Notes: generated by a model from the sequence alone, not told the origin. Positions 33,946-42,288 are shown, numbered from the stretch's first letter. The stretch is DNA of 64,000 nucleotides from Agrobacterium tumefaciens str. B6 (GCF_001541315.1 NZ_LMVK01000052.1:123352-187351), one strand, 5' to 3'. Program-made: numbers and translations.

Positions 33946-34446
33946 ATGGCTGAGAAGACATTGGAAGACCTTTTCCTCGATACGGTGAAAGATATTTATT
34001 TCGCTGAGCGGCAGATTCTGAAGGCGCTCCCCAAGATGGCGCGGGCCGCGCAATCAGCGGATCTGAAGGCCGCATTCGAAAAGCACAGAAACGAGACAGA
34101 GGTCCATGTGGAGCGTTTGCAGAATGTCTTTGAGCTGCTCGGCAAGCCGGCACGCGGCAAGACCTGCGAGGCGATCCAGGGCATCATCTCGGAAGGCGAG
34201 GAGATCATGGAGGAGTTCAAAGGCTCTCCAGCGCTCGATGCCGGGCTGATTTCGTCAGCGCAGGCCGTGGAACACTACGAGATCACCCGTTATGGCACTT
34301 TACGGACCTGGGCGGTCGAGCTTGGCATGAAGGAAGCGGCCAAGCTGTTCGAGCAGACACTTGGCGAAGAAAGCGCAACGGATACCGCTCTCTCGTCGCT
34401 TGCCCAGGCAAGCGCCAACATCAAGGGCAAGTCCAAGGCAGCGTGA
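33946..34446 (+). CDS. YciE/YciF-family ferritin-like protein (DUF892)
   Basis: 166 residues. Four-helix ferritin-like protein: LFLDTVKDIYFAERQILKAL, FEKHRNETEVHVERLQNVFE and QAVEHYEITRYGTLRTWAVE carry the Glu/His metal ligands of the DUF892 family. E. coli YciF is stress-induced; its enzymatic role is unclear. It follows katE by 42 bp and is followed by a terminator at 34455, so it may close the katE operon. Confidence 0.9.
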   Translation: MAEKTLEDLFLDTVKDIYFAERQILKALPKMARAAQSADLKAAFEKHRNETEVHVERLQNVFELLGKPARGKTCEAIQGIISEGEEIMEEFKGSPALDAGLISSAQAVEHYEITRYGTLRTWAVELGMKEAAKLFEQTLGEESATDTALSSLAQASANIKGKSKAA

Positions 34447-34454
34447 TCCATCAC

Positions 34455-34492
34455 GCGGAAGCGCTGTTGAAACCGGTGGCGCTTCCGCTTTT
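34455..34492 (+). terminator. Intrinsic terminator after the DUF892 gene
   Basis: Stem GCGGAAGCGC / GCGCTTCCGC (10 bp) with a 14-nt loop, then TTTTG. It begins 9 nt past the stop codon. Confidence 0.85.
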
Positions 34493-34522
34493 GCAGTTGT
34501 CAATTTCATGCGAGGCTGAACC

Positions 34523-35182
34523 ATGAGGCTGTTTCGCGACAATGGCTTGACGATCATCCTTGTCCTGGCTTCCCTGTTGACGATCGGTGGCATGCTCGCA
34601 ACCGGATGGGCAGTTCACAATGAGGAGCTGGCGCAGCATCAAGCCTTGCCCCTCACGCTTTTTTCTTATGCAAAGAGCGGCCATTTTCTGTCTGCCCTGT
34701 TTGAGAACTGGGAGAGCGAGTTTCTCCAGATGTCGGCTTATGTCGTTCTGACTGCATTTCTTTTTCAAAAGGGCTCATCAGAATCGAAGGATCCCGATGA
34801 AGTTGCATCGCAGGACGAAGACCCCGAGCGAAAAGAAGATGATCCCGAGGCTCCATGGCCAGTGAAAGCTGGGGGACTTATCCGCACCATTTATTCCTAT
34901 TCTCTGGGACTGGCGCTATTTTTCCTCTTTATCGTGAGTTTTGTCCTGCATCTGAAATACAGCGCAGACGCGGCGGCATTGGAAGCAGTCATGCATGGCG
35001 AGCCCGAGACAACGCTGTTTGCGCATCTGGGAAGTGTGGAATTCTGGTTCGAGTCTTTTCAGAACTGGCAATCCGAGTTTCTTTCGACGGCAGTTCTGGT
35101 CGTTCTTTCCATCTTCCTGCGCTTTCGCGGGTCGCCTGAATCAAAGCCCGTTACCGCCCCTCATGGTGAGACGGGCGGATAG
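34523..35182 (+). CDS. DUF6766-like membrane protein
   Basis: 219 residues with four membrane segments: LTIILVLASLLTIGGMLATG, LQMSAYVVLTAFLFQ, YSLGLALFFLFIVSFVLHL and FLSTAVLVVLSIFLRF. The pattern ENWESEFLQMSAYVVL near the middle recurs as QNWQSEFLSTAVLVVL near the end, an internal duplication. A charged loop separates the halves (KDPDEVASQDEDPERKED). I recall this family as DUF6766, frequent in rhizobial stress islands; function unknown. Confidence 0.82.
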   Translation: MRLFRDNGLTIILVLASLLTIGGMLATGWAVHNEELAQHQALPLTLFSYAKSGHFLSALFENWESEFLQMSAYVVLTAFLFQKGSSESKDPDEVASQDEDPERKEDDPEAPWPVKAGGLIRTIYSYSLGLALFFLFIVSFVLHLKYSADAAALEAVMHGEPETTLFAHLGSVEFWFESFQNWQSEFLSTAVLVVLSIFLRFRGSPESKPVTAPHGETGG

Positions 35183-35191
35183 GGGAGGGGA

Positions 35192-35815
35192 ATGATCGAG
35201 TTTTCATCTGCGGGAGACTGGCGGCACCTGTGCGTCGATATGCAGCGTATTTTCGCCGAGGATACGCCATGGCACGTCGAATGGATGGACCGCATCAGCG
35301 AGCAAGTGGAGGCTGTCGTTCAAGGCGATCCCGCCCGCTGCATCTTCACCTGTTTTATTCCGCCGCAAACCGTCGCGGATGCCCCCGGCGCCTGGCGGGC
35401 CTACTATGAAAAATGGCCGATGATGACGCGCGAGGCATTGGCTCCAGAACTTGTGGAGGTCATTCCGCCGCTGTCACGCTACATACCGCCCGCGCGTATC
35501 TTCCGCAAAAGCGTCTATTCCCCGTGGCAATATGGAGGCTTGGGCGACATCCTGCGGAAAGAGCATGTCTCGACTGTGGTGATTACCGGCGGAGAAACCG
35601 ATGTCTGCGTTCTCGCCACCGTATTAGGGGCGATAGATGACGGCTTTCACGTCATTCTGGTTGAAGACGCGCTGTGCAGCGGAAGGGACGCGACGCACGA
35701 CGCCGCCTTAAAATTGCTGTCCGGCCGTTTTTCGACGCAGTTGCAGGTATGCGATACGGCAACCCTCCTTGCGGCACTTCCTTCGCAATCCGCTCCGCGA
35801 TTGATGAGGCCCTAG
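35192..35815 (+). CDS. Isochorismatase-family cysteine hydrolase
   Basis: 207 residues. Isochorismatase-like fold: nucleophile Cys in VVITGGETDVCVLATVLGAI, and the later VILVEDALCSGRDATHDAAL, which fits the family's C-terminal part. The N-terminal Asp of the triad is probably in AGDWRHLCVDMQRIFAEDTP. Specificity is unknown (nicotinamidase-like to isochorismatase). It begins 10 bp after the DUF6766-like gene with AGGGGAGGGG before its ATG. Confidence 0.86.
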   Translation: MIEFSSAGDWRHLCVDMQRIFAEDTPWHVEWMDRISEQVEAVVQGDPARCIFTCFIPPQTVADAPGAWRAYYEKWPMMTREALAPELVEVIPPLSRYIPPARIFRKSVYSPWQYGGLGDILRKEHVSTVVITGGETDVCVLATVLGAIDDGFHVILVEDALCSGRDATHDAALKLLSGRFSTQLQVCDTATLLAALPSQSAPRLMRP

Positions 35816-35871
35816 CATCGGACCGCTCCGGGCGAGCAGGGAAAGCAGCCGGCTGCCTGTCGTCACCGAAA

Positions 35872-35896
35872 GGAACAAGCTTGCCCGACCGAAGTT
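35872..35896 (+). promoter_or_regulatory. EcfG-type promoter before the 65-aa gene
   Basis: GGAAC-N16-AGTT, 38 bp upstream of the start at 35934. Confidence 0.55.
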
Positions 35897-35933
35897 AGGC
35901 CGCCTAGCTTCACACGAACCGGAGGTTCCAGCC

Positions 35934-36131
35934 GTGACAGAGACCATTGATTACGAAACCAGCAACAGCCTGAATATCGAGGCTTCGACCCCCAAGGTGA
36001 TTAAGATCGTTGTCGGTGAGCGTACGGTACTGGAAGGCGTGCTGAACACCGGCAGCGTCTTGACGGTGCAGACAAAGGAGGGCGCCGAGCCACAGTCCAT
36101 CGAACTTGTTGTCGAGGATTTGGCCGGGTGA
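35934..36131 (+). CDS. Small hypothetical stress-island protein
   Basis: 65 residues (TIDYETSNSLNIEASTPKVI, then RTVLEGVLNTGSVLTVQTKE). Beta-rich and soluble. The start at 35934 is a GTG preceded by CGGAGG; no family is recognised. An EcfG-type promoter lies just upstream. Confidence 0.65.
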   Translation: MTETIDYETSNSLNIEASTPKVIKIVVGERTVLEGVLNTGSVLTVQTKEGAEPQSIELVVEDLAG

Positions 36132-36150
36132 AGATCGTTTTGCGGCGGCG

Positions 36151-36381
36151 CTACCCCCTGAAATCGCCCTCGTTCGATTCCCGTTCGTCGTAGTTGACAT
36201 CCCAGTCCTTCTCGGGTTTCTTGACGCCGGGCGGCAGCTTGTTGGCGGTTGCATCGTCGGATCCGGTGATAACCCTTGGCTTTGCGCTTGCCACGCCATT
36301 GTTATCAGAGGTTTTTTTACCGCGTGCGAACTGCGGTTCGCTGTCCTTGTGAATCTGCTTGAGCTTGTCGTCCTTGTTCAT
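36151..36381 (-). CDS. Small hydrophilic stress-island protein
   Basis: 76 residues, very charged and probably disordered (DKLKQIHKDSEPQFARGKKT, then KPEKDWDVNYDERESNEGDF). Ribosome site AGGAGGATGTC precedes its ATG. A minus-strand EcfG-type promoter lies 24 bp before the start. Low-complexity hydrophilic proteins like this are commonly desiccation- or stress-related; that is inference. Confidence 0.7.
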   Translation of the reverse strand: MNKDDKLKQIHKDSEPQFARGKKTSDNNGVASAKPRVITGSDDATANKLPPGVKKPEKDWDVNYDERESNEGDFRG

Positions 36382-36404
36382 GACATCCTCCTTGATCCTC
36401 CCCT

Positions 36405-36429
36405 AACCTGCTTCCCTCATCACTGTTCC
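36405..36429 (-). promoter_or_regulatory. EcfG-type promoter (minus) before the 76-aa gene
   Basis: On the minus strand GGAAC-N16-GGTT; seen as AACC...GTTCC on the plus strand. It lies back to back with the plus-strand site at 36450. Confidence 0.6.
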
Positions 36430-36449
36430 CTCAAATCTTCAGCCGGGCC

Positions 36450-36474
36450 GGAACCTCTCCAGGACGCTGCGGTT
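36450..36474 (+). promoter_or_regulatory. EcfG-type promoter (plus), divergent from 36405
   Basis: GGAAC-N16-GGTT, 58 bp upstream of the ATG at 36532. Together with 36405-36429 it forms a divergent stress promoter pair. Confidence 0.55.
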
Positions 36475-36531
36475 AGAAGACGGGCCGGAAGAGCGATCCA
36501 TCAGTCTGTACTCACAAGCGGAGATGAAGCG

Positions 36532-36795
36532 ATGAGCCGACCAGAGGACGATACAAAGCCGGAGCCCGGTACGGATGATGCCCGTTCCGGCGATAGCGAA
36601 GAAAGCCGCCGGGACCGTGAACAGACGCGAAAAAACGCGGAACGCATGGTCGAGCAGAGGCATCGCAGGCCACTTCCTGGGGAGAGGACACCTAAACACC
36701 TGTCTGGCCTCTCCCATCAACGCCCTTTGGCATGGATTTCGCCATTGTACGTTGGCGTACAGCAACCAAGCGGCTGCCGAGGCATTTCCCCATGA
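36532..36795 (+). CDS. Small hypothetical hydrophilic protein
   Basis: 87 residues; the first ~55 are highly charged (SRPEDDTKPEPGTDDARSGD, SEESRRDREQTRKNAERMVE), while the rest is less typical, so the reading frame may have been extended by a frameshift. The start follows a GCGGAGATG-like site and an EcfG-type promoter. No family recognised. Confidence 0.5.
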   Translation: MSRPEDDTKPEPGTDDARSGDSEESRRDREQTRKNAERMVEQRHRRPLPGERTPKHLSGLSHQRPLAWISPLYVGVQQPSGCRGISP

Positions 36796-36810
36796 TGAAA
36801 GGATGGGAAA

Positions 36811-37335
36811 ATGACCAGGCACGCTATGAGTGGAGTTTCCGGAAACACATTGAGTGAAGCCCAGCTGGAGGTATTGCGTATCGGTATTGCACAGCAAGCG
36901 CCGGCCTTGACAGCTTTCGCCCGTCGCTTCGTCAGAAATGAGGAGGATGTGGACGATCTCGTTCAGGAGACGATGTTACGGGGAATTAGGTCTCTGCATG
37001 GTTTTACCCCCGGCACGGCGCTGAAATCATGGCTCTTCACCATTTTACGCAACACTTTCTGCACCCGTTACAAGGTGTCGAGACGCGAATGTATCGGTCT
37101 GCCTGTCGGTATCGAGCAATCCATGTCCACCCCCGCCAGCCAGGAATGGCGCGTGCAGCATCAGGAAGTCATGCAGGCAATACGCGAACTCGACGAGGAT
37201 CAGAAAAAAGCTCTGTTGCTCGTGGCCGCAGGGACGAGTTACTACGATGCCGCCGCCATTTGCGGCTGCCGCGTGGGCACCATCAAAAGCCGTGTCAACA
37301 GGGCAAGGGAGTCGCTACGGCGAAATCTGGACTGA
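36811..37335 (+). CDS. ECF sigma-70 factor (EcfG-like)
   Basis: 174 residues with only sigma regions 2 and 4. Region 2: APALTAFARRFVRNEEDVDD, then LVQETMLRGIRSLHGFTPGT, and ALKSWLFTILRNTFCTRYKV. Region 4: LDEDQKKALLLVAAGTSYYD, then CRVGTIKSRVNRARESLRRN. The LVQETLLR and WLFTILRN motifs are typical of the EcfG group. No NepR or PhyR gene lies nearby, so it is either a second EcfG paralogue or another ECF. It sits in the middle of genes with EcfG-type promoters, which makes it a prime candidate regulator. Confidence 0.9.
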   Translation: MTRHAMSGVSGNTLSEAQLEVLRIGIAQQAPALTAFARRFVRNEEDVDDLVQETMLRGIRSLHGFTPGTALKSWLFTILRNTFCTRYKVSRRECIGLPVGIEQSMSTPASQEWRVQHQEVMQAIRELDEDQKKALLLVAAGTSYYDAAAICGCRVGTIKSRVNRARESLRRNLD

Positions 37336-37620
37336 GGGTTGTGCGCGTCGATCGTAAACCGTGCGATGCAGCCTTCGTATAGCCCTCATCAATGCTCTCA
37401 TGCGGGTGAAGGCTCATCGCCTGCGGATTCGTCTGGGAACCGCAAGTCCCAGTTGCCAGTTGCCTCCGGCAGAGTGCCTGCCCATGGGGCAATCCGTCAG
37501 TTCTGAATGAAACATGGCGGCGGTAACGCAGAAACCCGCATTCGGGGCGTCCAGGAATCAGGTTGATCCGTGATTGCGAGGAGCCCGGAACGAGGTACAA
37601 CCCACCTGAACAGGTGAACG
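37336..37620. other. Gap without a supportable gene
   Basis: I see no gene here. A GGAAC near 37585 lacks the matching -10 element. Confidence 0.4.
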
Positions 37621-37803
37621 CTATCTGTCCTGCTGGTGACCCTGATGGGTCGTGTTTATCTTTATGTTGGCCTGCCTGCCGGTCTGGGTCGAAACCTTCT
37701 GCTCCTTGATGAAGGGAGTATCTTCAGTGCTCAGCCGATCATTGTCGCCAGGACCCTGCTGGCTTCGATTGTCTTCGGGAATGGGGAGTGTTTTCCTGGT
37801 CAT
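37621..37803 (-). CDS. Small hydrophilic stress-island protein
   Basis: 60 residues from the ATG at 37801-37803, which has GAGGTG six bases before it. Sequence is polar and probably disordered (TRKTLPIPEDNRSQQGPGDN, KVSTQTGRQANIKINTTHQG). A minus EcfG-type promoter lies 40 bp upstream. No family recognised. Confidence 0.65.
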   Translation of the reverse strand: MTRKTLPIPEDNRSQQGPGDNDRLSTEDTPFIKEQKVSTQTGRQANIKINTTHQGHQQDR

Positions 37804-37842
37804 GTTGCACCTCATCCGGCATGATTTCCGTGGAGCGACCCG

Positions 37843-37867
37843 AACCGTGCTTGTGCAGGTTTGTTCC
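37843..37867 (-). promoter_or_regulatory. EcfG-type promoter (minus) before the 60-aa gene
   Basis: Minus strand GGAAC-N16-GGTT, 40 bp upstream of the start at 37803. Confidence 0.6.
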
Positions 37868-38045
37868 CGTCCGCCGACCAGGTTTCATACGGCGGCGGGG
37901 TGATGTCCGGCAGGAAACCCGAATGCAACATCATCCTATCTGCCGGCATCACAAAGCGCACGTTTTTCCGGAGACGGCAAAGAAACGTCCCCTCCACGAA
38001 ATCGAGCCTGAGATTAAGGCGAGTTGCGTCGCCTAAGACCGGATA

Positions 38046-38273
38046 TCAGCCGACGAGCAATTTGGTTCTAAAATAGAGAATTGCGAGCCGCTGGAGTTTC
38101 AAGGGATCGACAACGCCGCGATCATACATTTTCAGGACATAACGGGCGACGTCTGCCCGACATAAAGCAGGAACTCGTTCCGCAGACAGGACATTCTCGT
38201 AGGCTGCCTTAACGATGTTGATGTCTTCGTTCAGAAAAATTCCGGAGCTCTGATACTCGTGGTTGGCGTACAT
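38046..38273 (-). CDS. Small hypothetical protein
   Basis: 75 residues (DINIVKAAYENVLSAERVPA, then VARYVLKMYDRGVVDPLKLQ). The ribosome site CAAGGAGGTG before the ATG is excellent. Sequence is helical and ends LAILYFRTKLLVG. I recall similar small proteins in Rhizobiaceae stress regions but no function. An inverted GAAACGC/GCGTTTC lies just upstream (38285-38303). Confidence 0.72.
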   Translation of the reverse strand: MYANHEYQSSGIFLNEDINIVKAAYENVLSAERVPALCRADVARYVLKMYDRGVVDPLKLQRLAILYFRTKLLVG

Positions 38274-38398
38274 TTCACCTCCTTGAAACGCGCCCGGCGT
38301 TTCATAGGGTAAAGGAAGTTACATCCATATTAATAGCGAAACGACCGAAGGTAAATGTCCGGAAGCGTACCCAACGATGATTGAAAAGACCGTCCTGC

Positions 38399-39181
38399 TT
38401 AGCGAACCACGCCGTTCCCGACCGCGGTCAGGTCGTCAAGCGGGGTTTCAGACCGGTCGTCCTGCAAAAAGCGGGTGATCATACGATTATTCTCCTCCTC
38501 GGGCATGCCGTAGAGATCGTGTGCATAGGTTTCGAGCGTCTCGCGGTTCCTGATCGTAATTCGTCCCCTTTCGGAACGAATGAACCCATGGCTTTCGAGA
38601 ACATGGAGGGCATCTGTTACACTCGCGCGCCTGACAGCCAGCATTGTGGACAAAAAATCGTGGGTCAGTGGCAAATGATTGCCTTTCACACGGTCGTGGC
38701 ACATCAGCAGCCACCGGGCGAGGCGCTCCGTTACGGACTGGGTGGCATTGGAAGAAGCCGTGTATTCCACCTGGGTTCTTGAAACGTGCAGGGCGCAGAC
38801 AAGAATATCGGAAAAGACCCGATATTGTGCAAGAAGAGCGTCAAACGACCTTATGCTCATGAAAAGTGCTTCGCCCGGAGCCTGCGTAACGATCTCAGTC
38901 AGGTTTGTTTGCGCGCCAGCCACCGCTCCCGTTGGCACAAAACCCTCTCGCCCGACAATTCCTGATTCGATTTTGCGCCCCGATTTGGTGACCACCACGA
39001 CGGAAGCGATGCCGGAGGACAGAAAGAAAACACGCTCGACGGGCGCGCCAGCGGATATCAGCACATCGCCCAATGCAAGCTTGAGGGGGCTGCAAACGCC
39101 CATAACCTCTTGCCGGATGGCTTCCGGCAGAAGAGAAAGCAGGATGTTTACTTCACCAAGGCTCTCGGGTCGTTCCAGCAT
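38399..39181 (-). CDS. Crp/Fnr-family transcriptional regulator
   Basis: 260 residues. N-terminal cyclic-nucleotide-binding-like beta roll (PVERVFFLSSGIASVVVVTK, GIVGREGFVPTGAVAGA), dimer helix, then HTH (LTHDFLSTMLAVRRASVTDA, LHVLESHGFIRSERGRITIR). It lacks the Fnr N-terminal cysteines, so it is not an Fe-S oxygen sensor of the FNR type. It is a close paralogue of the Crp at 41265 (shared ARWLLMCHDR and RxSVTDxLHVLE-like blocks). It is the kind of Crp protein that rhizobia keep in multiple copies. Confidence 0.9.
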   Translation of the reverse strand: MLERPESLGEVNILLSLLPEAIRQEVMGVCSPLKLALGDVLISAGAPVERVFFLSSGIASVVVVTKSGRKIESGIVGREGFVPTGAVAGAQTNLTEIVTQAPGEALFMSIRSFDALLAQYRVFSDILVCALHVSRTQVEYTASSNATQSVTERLARWLLMCHDRVKGNHLPLTHDFLSTMLAVRRASVTDALHVLESHGFIRSERGRITIRNRETLETYAHDLYGMPEEENNRMITRFLQDDRSETPLDDLTAVGNGVVR

Positions 39182-39196
39182 AATACGAGCCTCGCT

Positions 39197-39556
39197 CTAA
39201 TGTCTGATGCCCCCTCCTTGCGCCATCAAGGCGGAAACAATATTTTCGATGTCTTCCGAACGTCCAGAGAGGGCAAAAGGTCCCGGCTCGCTGTCGATAA
39301 CCGTCTCCGGCACAAAAAAAAGATAGGGAATGGCCTCTCCGTCCAGTTGATCGGTGAGGCGCAGCATGACGTCTGCCTCGTAACGTACGTCGATAATCGC
39401 AGCCGCAAATTTGAGGGCGCCCTTGCTCTCTATGAAGCTGGCGGAGTAGGGGCCCTCCAGGCCGATCTGGGCATGAAACCAGGCCATTCTGATTTCCGAT
39501 GTAACAGTATCTGTCATACCGATGACTGCGATGGTGAGGCGTTTAACAGTCTGCAT
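39197..39556 (-). CDS. Receiver-like domain protein (degenerate CheY fold)
   Basis: 119 residues. It follows a receiver-like pattern: RLTIAVIGMTDTVTSEIRMA at the N-terminus, a central ALKFAAAIIDVRYEADVMLR that puts an Asp at the phospho-site position, and ALSGRSEDIENIVSALMA at the end. The acidic pocket after the first strand is not obvious, so it may not be phosphorylated. Its gene is 15 bp upstream of the Crp gene, so the two are likely one operon. Confidence 0.6.
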   Translation of the reverse strand: MQTVKRLTIAVIGMTDTVTSEIRMAWFHAQIGLEGPYSASFIESKGALKFAAAIIDVRYEADVMLRLTDQLDGEAIPYLFFVPETVIDSEPGPFALSGRSEDIENIVSALMAQGGGIRH

Positions 39557-39923
39557 CCTTTACTCCTCGCATACCACAGGCATGCTTGTGCCTGTTGCCC
39601 ACCATAACGCCTGAACTGGACGATTTCAGCTGCTCGGTCACCGAATTTGTCAAAGAGGCGCCGATAGGGACATTCCACGCCGGTGAAAACAAAGAATGAT
39701 TGATGCGACGTGGGAAAGTATCGGGCCCGAACAGGATATGCCTTTGTGCGAACGGCTCGAGCCGAAATTCTGGTCCCTCGCACAGATGATAGCGATTTTC
39801 GCGGGCGAAAAAGGACGTGGAAAGCCTTAATGATCTACATGCTGGCTGTTGCGATTGCGCTCTATTTTCTAACGGAAATGCACTCTGGCCGCGCCGCATG
39901 AGGTGAGGCTGGCCGCCATCCGG
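39557..39923. other. Gap without a firm gene
   Basis: A tiny plus-strand frame from ATG 39830 encodes a 23-residue hydrophobic peptide (IYMLAVAIALYFLTEMHSGR). It could be a small membrane peptide, but there is no good ribosome site. Nothing else is supportable here. Confidence 0.35.
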
Positions 39924-40262
39924 TTATACTTTGCCGCCTGCCAGATTGAGGCCGCCGATTGACGATGGAAAACTGACTTCTCCGCCTCTCCGCCGCAAGG
40001 GAATATCCACCTGATAGGGCACAGCCACCTCTACCTGGAGCGAACTGCGCAAAAGGCTGGGTGTCGCGGCGTCGGTCAAGGTCAGATTTGTGGTCGCGGT
40101 AAAGCGTTCCGGCTCTTGCGTTGGGGCCACATCGCTCTCCAGCAGCTTTGCGGCTGCCAAAGCCAGATGCCGGCTGGGGTAAACAGCTCTCATGACATCA
40201 GCGACGACAACGCCCCACCCGTTTTCATGTGCCACGATCTGGTATTCGATGTTCTTTTCCAT
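39924..40262 (-). CDS. Small hypothetical stress-island protein
   Basis: 112 residues from the ATG at 40260-40262, with AGGGAGG about 10 bases upstream. The first ~55 residues (YQIVAHENGWGVVVADVMRA, VYPSRHLALAAAKLLESD) look like a small DUF2188-type fold; the second half is more variable. A minus EcfG-type promoter lies 32 bp upstream. No known function. Confidence 0.68.
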   Translation of the reverse strand: MEKNIEYQIVAHENGWGVVVADVMRAVYPSRHLALAAAKLLESDVAPTQEPERFTATTNLTLTDAATPSLLRSSLQVEVAVPYQVDIPLRRRGGEVSFPSSIGGLNLAGGKV

Positions 40263-40293
40263 GGTGTTCAAGCCTCCCTGTTCGGTCGCACCT

Positions 40294-40318
40294 AACTGCG
40301 ATGGGAAAAGCTTGTTCC
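40294..40318 (-). promoter_or_regulatory. EcfG-type promoter (minus) before the 112-aa gene
   Basis: Minus strand GGAAC-N16-AGTT, 32 bp upstream of the start at 40262. Confidence 0.55.
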
Positions 40319-40350
40319 TGACAGTGGGCAAATGCGGCAGGCCGGTTTCG

Positions 40351-41133
40351 CTAGGTCGCCTCGCCCAGGATTTCGCCTATTTTGTGCAGGTCGGAGACGA
40401 AGGCGCGCTGCTGTTGATCCGCCTCCTGCCGGTCGCGAAGGCGCAGCAGGTAAGACGGATGAATGGTGACGAGAAGACGTGTGCCGCGCGGCGTCAAAAG
40501 GACATGTCCGCGTTCCTTCGTCACACCGCTTGTCCGTCCCGTCAGCGCATAAAAGGCCGTGGCGCCCATCGCCACGATAAGGTCTGGATCGATAAGGCGC
40601 AGTTCCGCTCCCAGCCACCAGGCGCAGCGCTGTACTTCACCGCTGTTTGGCCGGGCGTGTAGTCGTCGTTTCCCACGTTGCTCGAATTTGAAATGTTTTA
40701 CGGCATTGGTCACATAACATTGCGAACGATCTATACCGGCCTCCTTCAGACATTCATCGAGCAGATGACCGGCCGGGCCAACGAAAGGCCGGCCTTTCAG
40801 GTCTTCCTCATCGCCGGGTTGTTCGCCGACAAGGACCACGCGCGCTCTTGTGTCGCCGTCGCCAAAAACCAGTTGGGTGGCGTGCCTGTAGAGGTCACAT
40901 CTTTCGCAACTTTCCGCTTCCGCGTGCAAGGCGCGGAGTGAAGGTGCGCCGGCGCTGTCGGGCTGGAAGGCAGGCGGCGGTCGGTTTCTATTCGTGCTTC
41001 TGGCCAAGGTGTGGCTCCCGCTGGAATGGTCATCATTCCCGATTTCCGTGAGGGTGCGGGACGACATACCCTGATCGGGTTTCGGTGTAGGATGCTCCCT
41101 GAAAAATGGGCTTAAATTTGGAATTTCGGCCAT
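40351..41133 (-). CDS. UdgX-type uracil-DNA glycosylase family protein
   Basis: 260 residues; the glycosylase core begins near residue 75. Motif A is VVLVGEQPGDEEDLKGRPFV; a KRRLH loop (GKRRLHARPNSGEV) and motif B IHPSYLLRL follow. GEQPGD plus the KRR-H loop are the hallmarks of UdgX, an enzyme that excises uracil and becomes covalently attached to the DNA sugar through that His. The N-terminal ~70 residues are Ser/Arg/Pro-rich and may be linker. It lies in the stress island, pointing to DNA repair under stress. Confidence 0.88.
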   Translation of the reverse strand: MAEIPNLSPFFREHPTPKPDQGMSSRTLTEIGNDDHSSGSHTLARSTNRNRPPPAFQPDSAGAPSLRALHAEAESCERCDLYRHATQLVFGDGDTRARVVLVGEQPGDEEDLKGRPFVGPAGHLLDECLKEAGIDRSQCYVTNAVKHFKFEQRGKRRLHARPNSGEVQRCAWWLGAELRLIDPDLIVAMGATAFYALTGRTSGVTKERGHVLLTPRGTRLLVTIHPSYLLRLRDRQEADQQQRAFVSDLHKIGEILGEAT

Positions 41134-41264
41134 TCTGTGACGCAGAGACGATCTTTTCTGCGAATTGGTACGGAAACGTACTCACTGTTTTCATGCGATT
41201 TTCCGCTGCTAATATGACGCCGGGCTAATGTTTTCGAGCAAAGGGACGAGCCGGGCGAACTGCT

Positions 41265-42011
41265 ATGCTTGGATCAGATTTTCTTGTCTACAATCGTTTA
41301 TTGAAGACCTTCGGCACGGAAGGGCTGTCGCGCCTTGCGTCGCGCATGGAGGCGGTGGATCTGCCGGCGGGACACCAGCTCGTTGCGGCTGGCAAGCCCA
41401 TTTCACATCTCTGTTTCATCGAAACCGGCCTTGCATCGACCGTTGTTCATGATGATGGCGGCAAAAGCATTGAAACCGTGATGGTCGGGCGGGAGGGGAT
41501 TACCGGCTGGCCCGTTCTGCTGGGCGCGGAAACCACGCCGGATGAAACCATCATGGGCGTGGGCGGCCGTGGCTTCCTGATTCCGGCTGCTGAAATACGA
41601 CGGGAAATGGAGGAAGACGCGCGCCTGCGTGCGCTGTTGCTAGGCTACATCAATGTCTGCCTGCTTCAGGTCGGTCAGCTTGTACTTGCAAATGGACAAT
41701 ATAGTCTGCGGGAAAGGCTCGCACGCTGGCTGCTGATGTGTCATGACCGGCTCGATACGGATGACCTGCCCATTACCCATGAGTTTCTCTCCACGGTTCT
41801 TGGGGTGCGGCGGCCGGGCATCACCAACGAGTTGCATGTTCTCGAAGGCATCCATGCCATCCACGCCAGCCGCGGAAACATCCGGATCATCAACCGCAGC
41901 ATATTGGAAGACGTTGCCAACATGACCTACGGCGTCCCGGAAAAAGAATATGAAAGGCTCATGGCCCGTTTGCAGACGCATGTTGCCGCGCCATCACTCT
42001 TTTCTGTCTAG
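41265..42011 (+). CDS. Crp/Fnr-family transcriptional regulator
   Basis: 248 residues. Beta-roll sensor (HLCFIETGLASTVVHDDGGK, ETVMVGREGITGWPVLLGAE) and HTH (ITHEFLSTVLGVRRPGITNE, LHVLEGIHAIHASRGNIRII). No N-terminal Fe-S cysteines. Paralogous to 38399-39181. Its 3' end overlaps the convergent gene at 41994 by 18 bp. Confidence 0.9.
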   Translation: MLGSDFLVYNRLLKTFGTEGLSRLASRMEAVDLPAGHQLVAAGKPISHLCFIETGLASTVVHDDGGKSIETVMVGREGITGWPVLLGAETTPDETIMGVGGRGFLIPAAEIRREMEEDARLRALLLGYINVCLLQVGQLVLANGQYSLRERLARWLLMCHDRLDTDDLPITHEFLSTVLGVRRPGITNELHVLEGIHAIHASRGNIRIINRSILEDVANMTYGVPEKEYERLMARLQTHVAAPSLFSV

Positions 42012-42233
42012 CGCGTCGGCGAAGCGGACGACCTTTAGCACTTCCTGTTGCCGGTTCCGGATAATGATGCATCCCTCGGAGATGTCGCGCCCTTGCAGGA
42101 TTGCTTCGCTCATCAAGGCTCGCGCGTCCTTGAGAGCCTCTTCGATTGCCCGATCCAGCGACGGGAGGTCGCTCCCCTCCAGGTCATCAAGGAGATTCTT
42201 GCCGCTGATCACGGTGAAGAAAAATCTTGGCAT
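41994..42233 (-). CDS. DUF6894-like small protein
   Basis: 79 residues from ATG 42231-42233: PRFFFTVISGKNLLDDLEGS, then SLDRAIEEALKDARALMSEA and NRQQEVLKVVRFADALDRKE. The PRYFFHvxDG-like start and size fit a family I recall as DUF6894, abundant in Rhizobiales. Function unknown. It overlaps the 3' end of the plus-strand Crp gene by 18 bp. Confidence 0.78.
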   Translation of the reverse strand: MPRFFFTVISGKNLLDDLEGSDLPSLDRAIEEALKDARALMSEAILQGRDISEGCIIIRNRQQEVLKVVRFADALDRKE

Positions 42234-42288
42234 AGCAGTATTCCCAAGAAATGGCATGGTCGCCGCAGGCGCATGTCTCGGCGCTTCC

